This document shows positions 8,101 through 16,374 of a stretch of DNA of 64,000 nucleotides, one piece after another (the first letter of the stretch is position 1; every line of letters begins with the position of its first letter). The notes under the pieces were generated by a model. That model was not told the DNA's origin, made no database searches, and saw only the letters and a list, made by a program, of their open reading frames with translations. The translations under genes and the position numbers were made by a program. The stretch comes from Oscillospiraceae bacterium Marseille-Q3528 (GTDB taxonomy: Bacteria; Bacillota; Clostridia; Lachnospirales; Lachnospiraceae). The stretch is from positions 10,798 through 74,797 of the forward strand of contig JAGTTR010000023.1 of assembly GCA_018223385.1 (NCBI GenBank), given 5' to 3'.

Positions 8101-8745
8101 ATGGATAAAAAAATAAGCTGTGCAATTTTTGATGTGGATGGAACACTGCTGGATTCCATGGGGGTGTGGATCAATATTGGAGATATTTATCTGCGAAAAA
8201 AGGGCTATGAGCCTGACCCGGAGCTGGCGGAGAAGGTAAAGGTGATGACTGTGCCGCTGACGGCCGCCTATATGAAGGAGACGTACCACATGCCGGAAAC
8301 GGCGGAGGAGATCACCCGGGAGATCGAGGATACGGTGAAGGATTTCTATTATTATCAGGCCGAGGACAAGCAGGATGCCAGAGCGTACATGAAGAAGCTT
8401 TACGACCAGGGAACAAGGATCTTTGTGGCAACGGCTTCCGAGCGGGATCCCATTGAACATGCGCTGGCACGGGTGGGCATGTGGCCCATGGTGGAGCAGC
8501 TGTTTACCAGCTCAGAGCTGGGCTGCGGCAAGAGTCAGGACGGTTACTGGGCGCTGGTGGCATCCAAGATCGGTGTGCCCGTGGAAGATCTGACCATTTT
8601 CGAGGATTCCCTGCACGCGGTGGAGACGGCGGTACAGGCAGGCTGCACGGTGGTTGCTATTTCTGACCGGTACACGGTGGAGGACGAACCGGCGCTCCGC
8701 AAGCTGGCCGATCGCTATATTTACAACTTCACGGAACTTTTATGA
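8101..8745 (+). CDS. HAD-superfamily hydrolase (phosphoglycolate-phosphatase/beta-PGM-like)
   Basis: A 214-residue HAD enzyme with the nucleophile motif IFDVDGTLLDS (Asp 11, Asp 13), an alpha-helical cap (about residues 20-85), motif II FVATASERDPIEHAL and motif IV TIFEDSLHAVETAVQAG. It should remove phosphate from a small metabolite; the substrate cannot be read from sequence. ATG 8101 is preceded by TGGAGG. The frame is open upstream across the terminator hairpin, which supports the downstream ATG as the true start. Confidence 0.9.
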   Translation: MDKKISCAIFDVDGTLLDSMGVWINIGDIYLRKKGYEPDPELAEKVKVMTVPLTAAYMKETYHMPETAEEITREIEDTVKDFYYYQAEDKQDARAYMKKLYDQGTRIFVATASERDPIEHALARVGMWPMVEQLFTSSELGCGKSQDGYWALVASKIGVPVEDLTIFEDSLHAVETAVQAGCTVVAISDRYTVEDEPALRKLADRYIYNFTELL

Positions 8746-8906
8746 TCTGCAAAGCAGCGGAGAGCATGAAAATACGATTTTTCGAATGATATGTGTGAAC
8801 GGTAACTTGTCTGTCCTTATAAAAATCAGTCTGGCGGGAAACGGGGAAATATAGTATGATAGAGAATATACCTGTTGACCCCAAAGTGACAACAAAGGAT
8901 GGATTT

Positions 8907-10115
8907 ATGAGAGATACGGGAAAAATTGTGACCGCATGTATGCTGGCGGCAGCGCTGTTTTGGCAGGTGGGGATGACCGGAGAGGCCACCGGTACCAAGA
9001 CCCAGAAGCAGATTGACAATCTGAAAAAGCAACAGCAGGAGACGCAGGATAAGCTCGACGATGCAGAATCGGAGAAGAAGAAGCTGGAAGCTGCGAAAAC
9101 AAATCTGGAGAACTATCTGCTGGAGCTGAACAACCAGTTTGCCCGGTTGAGTGCAGAACTGGATGACCTGGAGACTCAGCTTACAGATAAACAGGAAGAG
9201 CTGAATATCACGGAGCAGGATCTGGAGGAAGCGAAGGCAAAAGAAGAGCAGCAGTATGTGGATATGAAAAAACGCATCCAGTTCATGTATGAGAATGGAA
9301 ATATGGATTACCTGACTTTATTTTTACAGGCGGGAAGCATCAATGACTTTTTAAACCAGGCGGATTATGCGTCGGAGCTGGTGGCCTATGACCGGCGGAT
9401 GCTGACGGAATTCCGGGAAACCAAGGAGCAGATCGAGGCCACCGAGGCCCGACTCCAGCAGGAGAAGGAAGAGCTGGAGACGCTGCAGGCCCAGGTGAAG
9501 GAAAAGCAGCAGGAGGTAAACGATCTGGTGCAGTCCACCGGAACGAAGATCAACGAATACACGAATGAGATCGCCCAGGCGCAGAAGCTGGTGGATCAGT
9601 ATGAAGGAAAGCTGGAGAGCCAGCAGAATGCGCTGGATTCCCTCATTGCCAAGGCCAAGAAGGAAGAGGACGAGGCAGAGAAGAAGAAAGCCGCAGCGGC
9701 AGCCAGCAAAAACAGCAATGTACAGACCACCACCAGCACCGGGACGACCAACAACGGGGCGGCAAGCAATGTGCAGGCCAGTGACCTGGACATGCTGGCG
9801 GCGATCATTTACTGTGAGGCCGGTTCGGAGGGGTATGATGGACAGCTGGCGGTGGGCGCGGTGGTCATGAACCGCGTACGGAGCAGCAGCTATCCCAACA
9901 GTATCATGGGCGTGATTTATCAGAGCGGCCAGTTCAGCCCGGTGGCCAGCGGTCGGTTTATCCTGGCGCTTTCTCAGGGCAGTGCCACGTCCAGCTGTCG
10001 GCAGGCGGCTCAGGCGGCGGTGGGCGGAAGCTCCAATGTGGGCGGCTGCTTAAGCTTCCGGCGCAACACCGGGGACATCAGTGGCATTGTCATCGGCAAC
10101 CATGTTTTTTATTAA
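8907..10115 (+). CDS. Secreted coiled-coil protein with SleB-type cell wall hydrolase domain
   Basis: About 402 residues. A signal peptide (IVTACMLAAALFWQVGM) is followed by two long coiled-coil regions (about residues 35-110 and 160-255) like those of PcsB/CwlO-type peptidoglycan hydrolases, then an Ala/Thr/Asn linker and a C-terminal hydrolase_2 domain. The catalytic Glu is in LAAIIYCEAGSEGYDGQLAVG. SleB domains cleave cortex or peptidoglycan glycan strands. The coiled coil may hold the enzyme inactive until a partner binds, as known for PcsB-like proteins. ATG 8907 gives a proper signal peptide; an in-frame ATG at 8856 would place 17 polar residues in front. Confidence 0.88.
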   Translation: MRDTGKIVTACMLAAALFWQVGMTGEATGTKTQKQIDNLKKQQQETQDKLDDAESEKKKLEAAKTNLENYLLELNNQFARLSAELDDLETQLTDKQEELNITEQDLEEAKAKEEQQYVDMKKRIQFMYENGNMDYLTLFLQAGSINDFLNQADYASELVAYDRRMLTEFRETKEQIEATEARLQQEKEELETLQAQVKEKQQEVNDLVQSTGTKINEYTNEIAQAQKLVDQYEGKLESQQNALDSLIAKAKKEEDEAEKKKAAAAASKNSNVQTTTSTGTTNNGAASNVQASDLDMLAAIIYCEAGSEGYDGQLAVGAVVMNRVRSSSYPNSIMGVIYQSGQFSPVASGRFILALSQGSATSSCRQAAQAAVGGSSNVGGCLSFRRNTGDISGIVIGNHVFY

Positions 10116-10215
10116 ATCTTTACGGAATTGTATTTGTTTTTAACACAATTTTAATCAGAAGCTTGGTATTCTAAACCCATAAAAACAATAACATTTATTT
10201 AAAGGAGTGCTTTTT

Positions 10216-10788
10216 ATGGGAAACAAGTTTAGAGAAGAGCTTTTAGACGGAGAAACCGTATTATGGGAAGGCAAAAGTGAACCGTTTGCTGTTTTGTCCG
10301 GTGCGTATAAACAGAAGCTGCCGGTGCTGTGGATCGTGTGCGCCATTTATATCGTGGTATTTGCAGTGGCTTATCTGCCTTTTGCATTCCGCACCCAGAC
10401 AGACCCGATCCAGCTCATCTTTGCCTGTGTACTGGCATGCATCGTTCCGGTGAGCCTCTGTGCCCATTCTTTTTCTGATCCGAAGATGATCAAGAACGAT
10501 CTCACTTACGTGCTGACCAATTACCGGGCATTTGTCATCGGAGACGAGCGGGCCAATATGATGCGCATTGACAAAAACACCGATTACCGAACCGAGATCC
10601 AGGAGGATGGAACGGAGATCATCTACATCGGCGATGCCTGCAAGACCAAGGCTTCTGCCAGCAGAGCTAATACCGTGCTGGGCGTGCGCAAGGACAAGGA
10701 AGATCCGAGCAAAATCACCGGCCTGGTATTTTACGGCGTGAAGGACGCTGCGGACGTGTGCAGCAAATACGCCGCATTTGCAAAATAA
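10216..10788 (+). CDS. Membrane protein of unknown function (PH-domain-like tail)
   Basis: A 190-residue protein. An N-terminal soluble stretch ending DGETVLWEGKSEPFAV is followed by two close membrane helices (about residues 36-58 and 67-87). The C-terminal part (DLTYVLTNYRAFVIGDE) resembles the start of bacterial PH-like domains, where a 'Y.LTN.R' pattern follows the membrane helices. Start ATG 10216 is behind AAAGGAG. Single gene, closed by a strong terminator. The PH-like label is an inference from pattern only. Confidence 0.65.
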   Translation: MGNKFREELLDGETVLWEGKSEPFAVLSGAYKQKLPVLWIVCAIYIVVFAVAYLPFAFRTQTDPIQLIFACVLACIVPVSLCAHSFSDPKMIKNDLTYVLTNYRAFVIGDERANMMRIDKNTDYRTEIQEDGTEIIYIGDACKTKASASRANTVLGVRKDKEDPSKITGLVFYGVKDAADVCSKYAAFAK

Positions 10789-10805
10789 CATAAGACATTT
10801 GTAGG

Positions 10806-10857
10806 GCAGCCGCCTGTGGGAGTTCTCTCCTGCGGGCGGCTGTTGCCGTCGTTTTTT
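10806..10857 (+). terminator. Rho-independent terminator
   Basis: Stem CAGCCGCC (10807-10814) pairs with GGCGGCTG (10835-10842), with inner pairing GGAG/CTCC, and a T6 run at 10852-10857. It ends the 10216 gene. Confidence 0.85.
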
Positions 10858-11023
10858 GTCGAAAAGAATTCCTTGTACGATTGCTTCCTGTTATTGTAAA
10901 ATTATCCTATCTGAAAAACATTTAATTTCTATAATTAAAATCAAATTCTGCAAATCATCTGGCAGTTCTGCCGCGAGATTTCATGAAGAAAGAAAAAGAT
11001 CAAACATCATGGGAGGATATGGA

Positions 11024-11863
11024 ATGGAAGAAAATTTCGAATTATTAGAGGGCTATCAGTTTAACTTAAGCGATTTCGCCTTGTTTTTGTCGGTGATGAA
11101 AGATCCGCGGGCATATCGCTGCGTGTTAAGTGTGTTTATGGACGAGCCGGACATTGAATTGCAGGATGTGAAGGTGGAGCAGGTGGTGTTGGATAAAAGC
11201 GGAAAGCGTGCCATTCGGCTGGATGCCTGGGCTAAGTCCGTGGACAATCGTCAGTTTAACATGGAAATGCAAAACGATGCCAGACAGGATGATCTGCGGA
11301 AACGTTCGCGTTTTTATCAAGGGATGCTGGATACGCCGATCCTGAAGTCCGGGAAAGAGACCCGCTATCGGATGCTGCCATCCACCGTGATCATCTTTAT
11401 CACGCAGGAAGATATTTTTGGAAGAGATCGGGCGAAATATACGTTTACAGAGCAGTGTGAAGAGGTACCGGATTTAAAACTGGATGACGGGACAACAAAA
11501 ATATTTTTTAATATGGAGAGCAAAAATGGCGCACCGGAGCTGATAAGTATGTTATCATATATGAAAGATACAAGGCTGAATAATCCGGATATTTTGGTAA
11601 AAGATAAACGGATCGTGGAACTGAATGATATTGTGGAAGAAGTAAAGGATTCAGAAGAATGGGAGGCTGTGAAGATGAACATTCTGGAAATTGGCATTGA
11701 AAAAGGAATGCAGCAGGGCGCCGAGAAAAAGATGCTTGAACTGGTGGAGAAAAAGCTGAAAAAAGGACAGACGATCTCGCAGATCGCGGATGCACTGGAA
11801 GAAAGCGAGGAGAAGATACAGGAAATTGCGGATTCGATTCAGAAGGACAAATCCCCGCTGTAA
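11024..11863 (+). CDS. Rpn-family (PD-(D/E)XK) recombination-promoting nuclease
   Basis: A 279-residue protein of the Rpn / 'putative transposase' family, known in E. coli RpnA to nick DNA and promote RecA-independent recombination. The nuclease core is seen as RAIRLDAWAKS ... QFNMEMQND, giving the Asp-(X)n-Glu-X-Gln set of PD-(D/E)XK enzymes, followed by RSRFYQGMLDTP. The C-terminal 70 residues are a charged helical tail (KKMLELVEKKLKKGQ) as usual in this family. ATG 11024 is best placed behind GGGAGG (11011-11016); the frame is open further upstream but the region there is AT-rich and non-coding in character. No transposon ends are seen. Confidence 0.88.
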   Translation: MEENFELLEGYQFNLSDFALFLSVMKDPRAYRCVLSVFMDEPDIELQDVKVEQVVLDKSGKRAIRLDAWAKSVDNRQFNMEMQNDARQDDLRKRSRFYQGMLDTPILKSGKETRYRMLPSTVIIFITQEDIFGRDRAKYTFTEQCEEVPDLKLDDGTTKIFFNMESKNGAPELISMLSYMKDTRLNNPDILVKDKRIVELNDIVEEVKDSEEWEAVKMNILEIGIEKGMQQGAEKKMLELVEKKLKKGQTISQIADALEESEEKIQEIADSIQKDKSPL

Positions 11864-11937
11864 CTGATGTCTTGCAGCCCCATCCAAAATAGATTATAAT
11901 AACCATAAGATTACGCTTTGTGGAAAGGGGCGGCCAT

Positions 11938-12837
11938 ATGGATAACCGTTTGTTTGGCAATACACATATTTTAACATGGCTTCAATATTACGCGGATAAT
12001 ACGCAGGTGGATCTGGAGAAGGTGAAGATCCTGGATATCACCCGCAGGAATAAAAATCTGATTCCGACGGTGGAATCCAATGACGCAGTGCTTGTGTTCA
12101 CGGAGGCAGGCCACCCGGATATTTTTTACCGGATGTGGGATGTGGGCCTCGGTGAGTGTGACGTGTGGTACAATGTGGGATCTGAGCCGGAGGGCCCGAT
12201 CTGTCACAACAAAGTAAAAGAGATGATCGACCGGGGCATCAACGCGTCAGCGGCAATGCTGATCCTGAATCCCAATGCGCGCAGCACATACAAGATCGGC
12301 ATGCGCAACAGCAGCTTTTCCAAGGGCTCGATTCATTATGTGGGCAGCGAGATCCGTTCGGTGATCCTGAATAAGATGCACGTTTCCTACGGGGATAATG
12401 TCTGTATCATCAGCGGGGAGAGTATCGCGGTGGAGGCTGCGATTCTGGCCAGCGAGGGAAATATCATTGCGGTGGAGTACAACCAGAGTGACCGCAGGAC
12501 GATGGAGGAGAATATCCATCAGTTTGGCTTGAACAACATTACGATCATTGATCATGTGACCGATGAGACGGTGAAGGATCTGCCGGTACCGACACTGACT
12601 TTCCTGGTGGCGTCTGCCAGCATGGAGCAGGAGATCCAGTGCATGCTTCGGCTGAACCCGCATATGGAGTTTGTGGTATACACTCTGGATTTCCGGTGTG
12701 CGGCATCTCTTCCGGCGCTGTTTGAACAGTACGGCATCGGAGAGACCGAGGTCATCCAGGTATCGGTATCCAAGCTGACGTCCAGAAATACGTTCCAGAC
12801 AGAACCGGCGCCGTGGATCGTGTCCGGTCATGCCTGA
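11938..12837 (+). CDS. Orphan CbiT/CbiE-like protein (precorrin methylase-related)
   Basis: A 299-residue protein with an N-terminal alpha/beta domain and a C-terminal Rossmann-like domain. The middle segment (GSIHYVGSEIRSVILNKMHVSYGDNV split about residues 131-157, then IISGESIAVEAAILAS and NIIAVEYNQSDRRTMEENIHQFGLNN) has the layout of CbiT-type precorrin methyltransferases, where glycine-rich motif I and an acidic motif II bind S-adenosylmethionine. Motif I here is IISGESIAVE rather than D.GCGTG, so SAM binding may be changed. No cobalamin gene is adjacent. Start ATG 11938 follows AAGGGGCGG. Catalytic role uncertain. Confidence 0.6.
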   Translation: MDNRLFGNTHILTWLQYYADNTQVDLEKVKILDITRRNKNLIPTVESNDAVLVFTEAGHPDIFYRMWDVGLGECDVWYNVGSEPEGPICHNKVKEMIDRGINASAAMLILNPNARSTYKIGMRNSSFSKGSIHYVGSEIRSVILNKMHVSYGDNVCIISGESIAVEAAILASEGNIIAVEYNQSDRRTMEENIHQFGLNNITIIDHVTDETVKDLPVPTLTFLVASASMEQEIQCMLRLNPHMEFVVYTLDFRCAASLPALFEQYGIGETEVIQVSVSKLTSRNTFQTEPAPWIVSGHA

Positions 12838-12845
12838 AATTTTTC

Positions 12846-12874
12846 TTGACAGATACCGTTTTTTTGATTATCAT
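12846..12874 (+). promoter_or_regulatory. SigA-type promoter of the T-box/oxidoreductase operon
   Basis: TTGACA at 12846-12851 and TATCAT at 12869-12874 with a 17-bp spacer, placed just upstream of the T-box leader. Confidence 0.75.
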
Positions 12875-12901
12875 AGGTTTTAATTTCAGATGAGAACAAT
12901 G

Positions 12902-13199
12902 AAGATGGAGAGAGTAGAAGCTGACTGAACGTTTCAGAGAGCCGACGCACGGTGGAAGTCGGTACCAGTAAGTCTTTTTTGAAAATCACTCCGGAGTTTC
13001 AGGCCGAAATACAGAAATGGTGTCCGGAAGGATCCATGCGGCACTGCCAGATTGCAGATGCCCGGGAGAGTGGATGCCGTGGTACAGTAGGTTCTGACGG
13101 TATTCCCCGTTATCAGAAGCGCATATGATAGTATGCAGGTAACAGGTGGTATAACGATTGCACAGGCTTTCGTCCTTTTACGGGACGGGAGCCTTTTTT
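12902..13199 (+). promoter_or_regulatory. T-box leader, probable tyrosine (TAC) specifier
   Basis: Stem I carries the AGTA of the 5' loop-E strand (12913-12916), the apical AGAGAGCC and GGTGGAAG loops (about 12935-12958), and on the 3' side CCGAA followed by A-TAC-A, so TAC at 13010-13012 is the best specifier codon; reading one base earlier gives ATA (Ile) but would lack the usual purine after the codon. Stem III is TTCTGACGG / CCGTTATCAGAA (about 13091-13117). The T-box core has AGGTGGT with TGGT (13147-13150) to pair with an ACCA tRNA end, matching the A discriminator of tRNA-Tyr. The terminator is a 12-pair stem AGGCTTTCGTCC / GGACGGGAGCCT (13164-13193) plus T6. Uncharged tRNA should favour read-through into the operon below. 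Confidence 0.93.
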
Positions 13200-13252
13200 A
13201 ATCCTGTATTACAGAATTCCATATTCTATTTTAGTTGAGGAGGAACGCACAG

Positions 13253-13831
13253 ATGATGAAAGATATGACAGAGATCCGCTGGCATGGCCGGGGCGGACAG
13301 GGTGCCAAGACGGCATGTCTGCTGCTGGCAGATGCGGCATTTACTGCCGGAAAATATGTACAGGGCTTTCCCGAATACGGCCCGGAGCGTATGGGTGCGC
13401 CGATCACGGCTTACAATCGGATCAGTGAGGAGCGCTGTTCCATCCATTCCAACATTTATGAGCCGGATTACGTGGTGGTCGTGGACGAGACGCTGCTAGA
13501 ATCGGTGGACGTGACGAAGGGACTGAACCCGGAGGGGGCCATCGTCATCAATTCCGAGCGCAGCGCGGCGGAACTGCGGCCCATGCTGCGAGGCTATGAG
13601 GGAAGGGTCTATACCATTGATGCGAGAAAGGTTTCTGAGGAATGTCTTGGAAAATATTTCCCCAACACGCCTATGCTGGCGGCTATCGTGGAAGTGAGCC
13701 GGGTGCTGGAGCCGGAGCAGTTTATCGCTGATATGGAAGCATCTTTCCGGCACAAATTTGCGACGAAACCACAGGTGGTGGAAGGAAATATGCAGTGCCT
13801 GAAGCGGGCAATGAAGGAGGTACGGGCGTAA
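13253..13831 (+). CDS. 2-oxoacid:ferredoxin oxidoreductase, gamma subunit
   Basis: Gamma subunit of a four-subunit POR/VOR-type enzyme, 192 residues. The family start EIRWHGRGGQGAKTACLLLA is intact, with GFPEYGPERMGAPITAYNRIS and VVVVDETLL following. The gamma subunit helps bind coenzyme A and the acceptor side. Start ATG 13253 (or 13256) lies behind TGAGGAGG. First gene of a four-gene operon with overlapping ends, placed 54 bp after the T-box terminator, so its expression should depend on tRNA read-through. Confidence 0.93.
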   Translation: MMKDMTEIRWHGRGGQGAKTACLLLADAAFTAGKYVQGFPEYGPERMGAPITAYNRISEERCSIHSNIYEPDYVVVVDETLLESVDVTKGLNPEGAIVINSERSAAELRPMLRGYEGRVYTIDARKVSEECLGKYFPNTPMLAAIVEVSRVLEPEQFIADMEASFRHKFATKPQVVEGNMQCLKRAMKEVRA

Positions 13832-14139
13832 TGGGAATCAAAGCATCTGACATTAATGAGCAGTCACCCTGGCAGGAGATGACCGTGGGCGGCGAGGTAT
13901 ATGAGGGCGGAACCGCCCGCGCGACCATCACGGGAGAGTGGCGTTCCAACCGGCCGGTATGGATCGAGGAGAAATGCAAGCAGTGTCTGCTGTGTGCCCC
14001 CTTCTGTCCGGACTCTTCCATTCCGGTAACCGCCGGAAAACGGTGTGAATTTGACTACGACCATTGTAAGGGCTGCGGCATCTGCTGGAAGGTATGTCCC
14101 TTTGAAGCCATTGATTTTGTGAAGGAGGAAGAAAAATGA
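13831..14139 (+). CDS. 2-oxoacid:ferredoxin oxidoreductase, delta (ferredoxin) subunit
   Basis: A 102-residue protein with two [4Fe-4S] motifs: CKQCLLCAPFCP and CKGCGICWKVCP. It carries electrons from the catalytic subunit to external ferredoxin. The start ATG overlaps the stop of the gamma gene (TAATG at 13829-13833), and its own end overlaps the alpha gene by 4 bp, showing translational coupling. The N-terminal arm WRSNRPVWIEEKC is typical of PorD. Confidence 0.93.
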   Translation: MGIKASDINEQSPWQEMTVGGEVYEGGTARATITGEWRSNRPVWIEEKCKQCLLCAPFCPDSSIPVTAGKRCEFDYDHCKGCGICWKVCPFEAIDFVKEEEK

Positions 14140-15335
14140 GTATTCGAGAGAGAATGTCCGGCAATGAGGCGGTTGCCTATGCCATGCGCCAGATTGATCC
14201 GGATGTGTTTGCAGCATTTCCCATCACTCCTTCCACGGAGATCCCCCAGTATTTTGCCCAGTATGTAGCGGATGGCAAAGTGAACACCGAGTTCGTAACG
14301 GTGGAATCGGAGCATTCTTCCATGTCTGCCTGCATCGGCGCGGAGGCGGCAGGTGCCCGGGCGGTGACGGCCACTTCTTCCTGCGGTCTGGCATTTATGT
14401 ATGAGCTTTTGTATGTGGCGGCTTCCTCCCGCCTGCCCATCACCCTGGCCTGTGTGAACCGTGCGCTCACCGGCCCCATCAACATCAACAACGACCATTC
14501 CGATTCCATGGGAGCCCGGGATGCGGGATGGATCCAGATTTATGCGGAAAATAACCAGGAGGCCTATGACAATTATCTCCAGGCCATGCGGATCGCGGAG
14601 ACGCCGGACGTGCGTCTGCCTATTATGATCTGTCAGGATGGTTTCATCACCTCCCACGCAGTGGAGAATATTCTGCTGGAAGAGGATGAGAAGGTAAAGG
14701 CTTTCGTAGGAGAGTACCAGCCGGAAAATTATCTGTTAAAGCATGACAATCCGCTGGCGGTGGGCCCATATGATACGTGCCCGTATTATATGGAGCACAA
14801 AATGCAGCAGGCAGTGGCCATGAAAAATGCGAAAAAAGCAGTGCTTGCCGTGGCTGCGGATTTTGAAAAAACCTTCGGACGCCATTACGGTTTCTTCGAA
14901 GAGTACCGGATGGAGGATGCGGAGGCAGCCATCGTACTCATCGGCAGTACGGCAGGAACGGCCAGAGCGTGCGTGGATCAGATGCGTGCCGCCGGGAAAA
15001 AGGTGGGCATGATCAAGCTGCGGGTGTTCCGTCCCTTCCCGGCGGAGGAGCTGGCAGCAGCGCTGGCCCATGTCAAAGCTGTGGCAGTGATGGACAAGAG
15101 CGAAGGCTTTTCCGGCACCGGCGGCCCTGTTTACGCGGAGACGGCAGCGGCCTGCTATGATCTGGAAAACCGGCCGAAGCTCATCAATGTGGTATATGGT
15201 CTGGGCGGCAGAGACTGCACCGTGAGCCATGTGGAAAACGTATTCAACCATCTGTTCCGTATCATCGAGACCGGGCAGGTCGGCGAACGGTATCTGCACA
15301 TGGGACAGCGAAGCACAGAAAAGGAGGTGCTCTGA
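14136..15335 (+). CDS. porA: 2-oxoacid:ferredoxin oxidoreductase, alpha subunit
   Basis: A 399-residue alpha subunit holding the pyrimidine-binding thiamine diphosphate domain. The conserved opening SGNEAVAYAMRQIDPDVFAA leads to FPITPSTEIPQYFAQ, and EFVTVESEHSSMSACIGAEAAGAR holds the Glu that contacts the cofactor. The last third has the Rossmann-like domain II (LIGSTAGTARACVDQMR) and the KSEGFSGTGGPVYAE segment. Sequence alone does not fix whether pyruvate, branched or aromatic 2-oxoacids are used; the T-box upstream points to an aromatic acid. The symbol follows the family name. Confidence 0.93.
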   Translation: MSIRERMSGNEAVAYAMRQIDPDVFAAFPITPSTEIPQYFAQYVADGKVNTEFVTVESEHSSMSACIGAEAAGARAVTATSSCGLAFMYELLYVAASSRLPITLACVNRALTGPININNDHSDSMGARDAGWIQIYAENNQEAYDNYLQAMRIAETPDVRLPIMICQDGFITSHAVENILLEEDEKVKAFVGEYQPENYLLKHDNPLAVGPYDTCPYYMEHKMQQAVAMKNAKKAVLAVAADFEKTFGRHYGFFEEYRMEDAEAAIVLIGSTAGTARACVDQMRAAGKKVGMIKLRVFRPFPAEELAAALAHVKAVAVMDKSEGFSGTGGPVYAETAAACYDLENRPKLINVVYGLGGRDCTVSHVENVFNHLFRIIETGQVGERYLHMGQRSTEKEVL

Positions 15336-15336
15336 T

Positions 15337-16266
15337 ATGGCATATAATCATAAAGTAGAGCTGAGCAAGCCCGAGCGGTTTGTGGGCGGGCACCGTCTGT
15401 GTTCCGGCTGCGGCGCGGGCATTCTTTCCCGTGCGGTGACCCGTGCCCTGGATGAGAAGGACAAGGCAGTCATCTGCAACGCCACCGGATGTCTGGAGGT
15501 TTCTTCCTTCTTGTATCCGTTTACCGCCTGGGAGGATTCCTATATCCATTCTGCCTTTGAAAATGCGGCAGCAACGTGCAGCGGCGTGGAAGCTGCTTAT
15601 CTGGCGCTGAAACGCAGAGGAAAAATTGACGACACGTACAAGTTCCTCGTGCTGGGCGGTGACGGCGGTACCTATGACATCGGTTTCCAGTCCCTGTCCG
15701 GTGCCATGGAGCGTGGTCACGACATGGTGTACTTCTGTTACGACAATGAAGCGTACATGAACACCGGCATCCAGCGTTCTTCCTCTACGCCTCGGTTTGC
15801 CAATGCCACAACGACGCCCATCGGCACGGAATCCTTTGGTAAAAAGCAGAACAAGAAAAATCTGACGGAGATCCTGGCAGCCCATGAGATCCCTTATGCG
15901 GCCCAGACAACGTTCATTGGTAACATGAAAGATCTGCATGAAAAAGCCCACCGGGCTATCTACACCCCCGGCCCGGCCTTCGTCAATGTCATGTCCCCCT
16001 GCCCCAGAGGCTGGCAGTATCCGGCGGAGGATCTGGCGCTGGTCTGCAAGATGGCGGTGGAGACGTGCGTGTGGCCGCTTTACGAATACATTGAGGGAAA
16101 ATGGTATCTGAATTATGAACCGAAGAAAAAGCTCCCTGTGACAGAGTTTATGAAATTACAGGGACGATTCCGTCACTGCTTCAAGCCCGGCAATGAATGG
16201 ATGCTGGAAGCTGCCCAGGAGCACGTGGATCAGGAATGGGAAAAATTAAAAGATAAGTGTCAGTAA
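15337..16266 (+). CDS. porB: 2-oxoacid:ferredoxin oxidoreductase, beta subunit
   Basis: A 309-residue beta subunit that binds the diphosphate end of thiamine diphosphate. The N-terminal HRLCSGCGAG and later ICNATGCLEVSS supply Cys ligands for the proximal cluster, and VLGGDGGTYDIGFQSLSGAM plus YDNEAYMNTG form the GDG(X)nN cofactor motif with Mg2+. The C-terminal MSPCPRGW is also conserved. Start ATG 15337 lies 2 bp after the alpha stop, with GGAGG inside the alpha gene end. Last gene of the operon, followed by a terminator. Confidence 0.93.
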   Translation: MAYNHKVELSKPERFVGGHRLCSGCGAGILSRAVTRALDEKDKAVICNATGCLEVSSFLYPFTAWEDSYIHSAFENAAATCSGVEAAYLALKRRGKIDDTYKFLVLGGDGGTYDIGFQSLSGAMERGHDMVYFCYDNEAYMNTGIQRSSSTPRFANATTTPIGTESFGKKQNKKNLTEILAAHEIPYAAQTTFIGNMKDLHEKAHRAIYTPGPAFVNVMSPCPRGWQYPAEDLALVCKMAVETCVWPLYEYIEGKWYLNYEPKKKLPVTEFMKLQGRFRHCFKPGNEWMLEAAQEHVDQEWEKLKDKCQ

Positions 16267-16345
16267 ATGGAAATGGAACGTAGATGCACTGCGGCGGGAT
16301 AGAAAGGTATCGCAAAAGCGACCCGCCGCAGGCACCTGCAGTCTG

Positions 16346-16374
16346 AGGAACCCTGTATTACGGGGTTCCTTTTT
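16346..16374 (+). terminator. Rho-independent terminator of the oxidoreductase operon
   Basis: AGGAACCC (16346-16353) pairs with GGGGTTCCT (16362-16370), followed by TTTT. It lies between two convergent genes and abuts the stop codon of the sigma-54 activator gene on the other strand. Confidence 0.88.

Noticed and set aside
12900..13200. Considered the 300-bp gap before the oxidoreductase operon as a small protein gene region
   Set aside because: The T-box sequence and structure explain it fully and no frame is open with a ribosome site.
16277..16292. The 16-mer AACGTAGATGCACTGC also occurs at about 37879
   Set aside because: One chance match of 16 bases is expected in a window of this size, and the flanks are unrelated.
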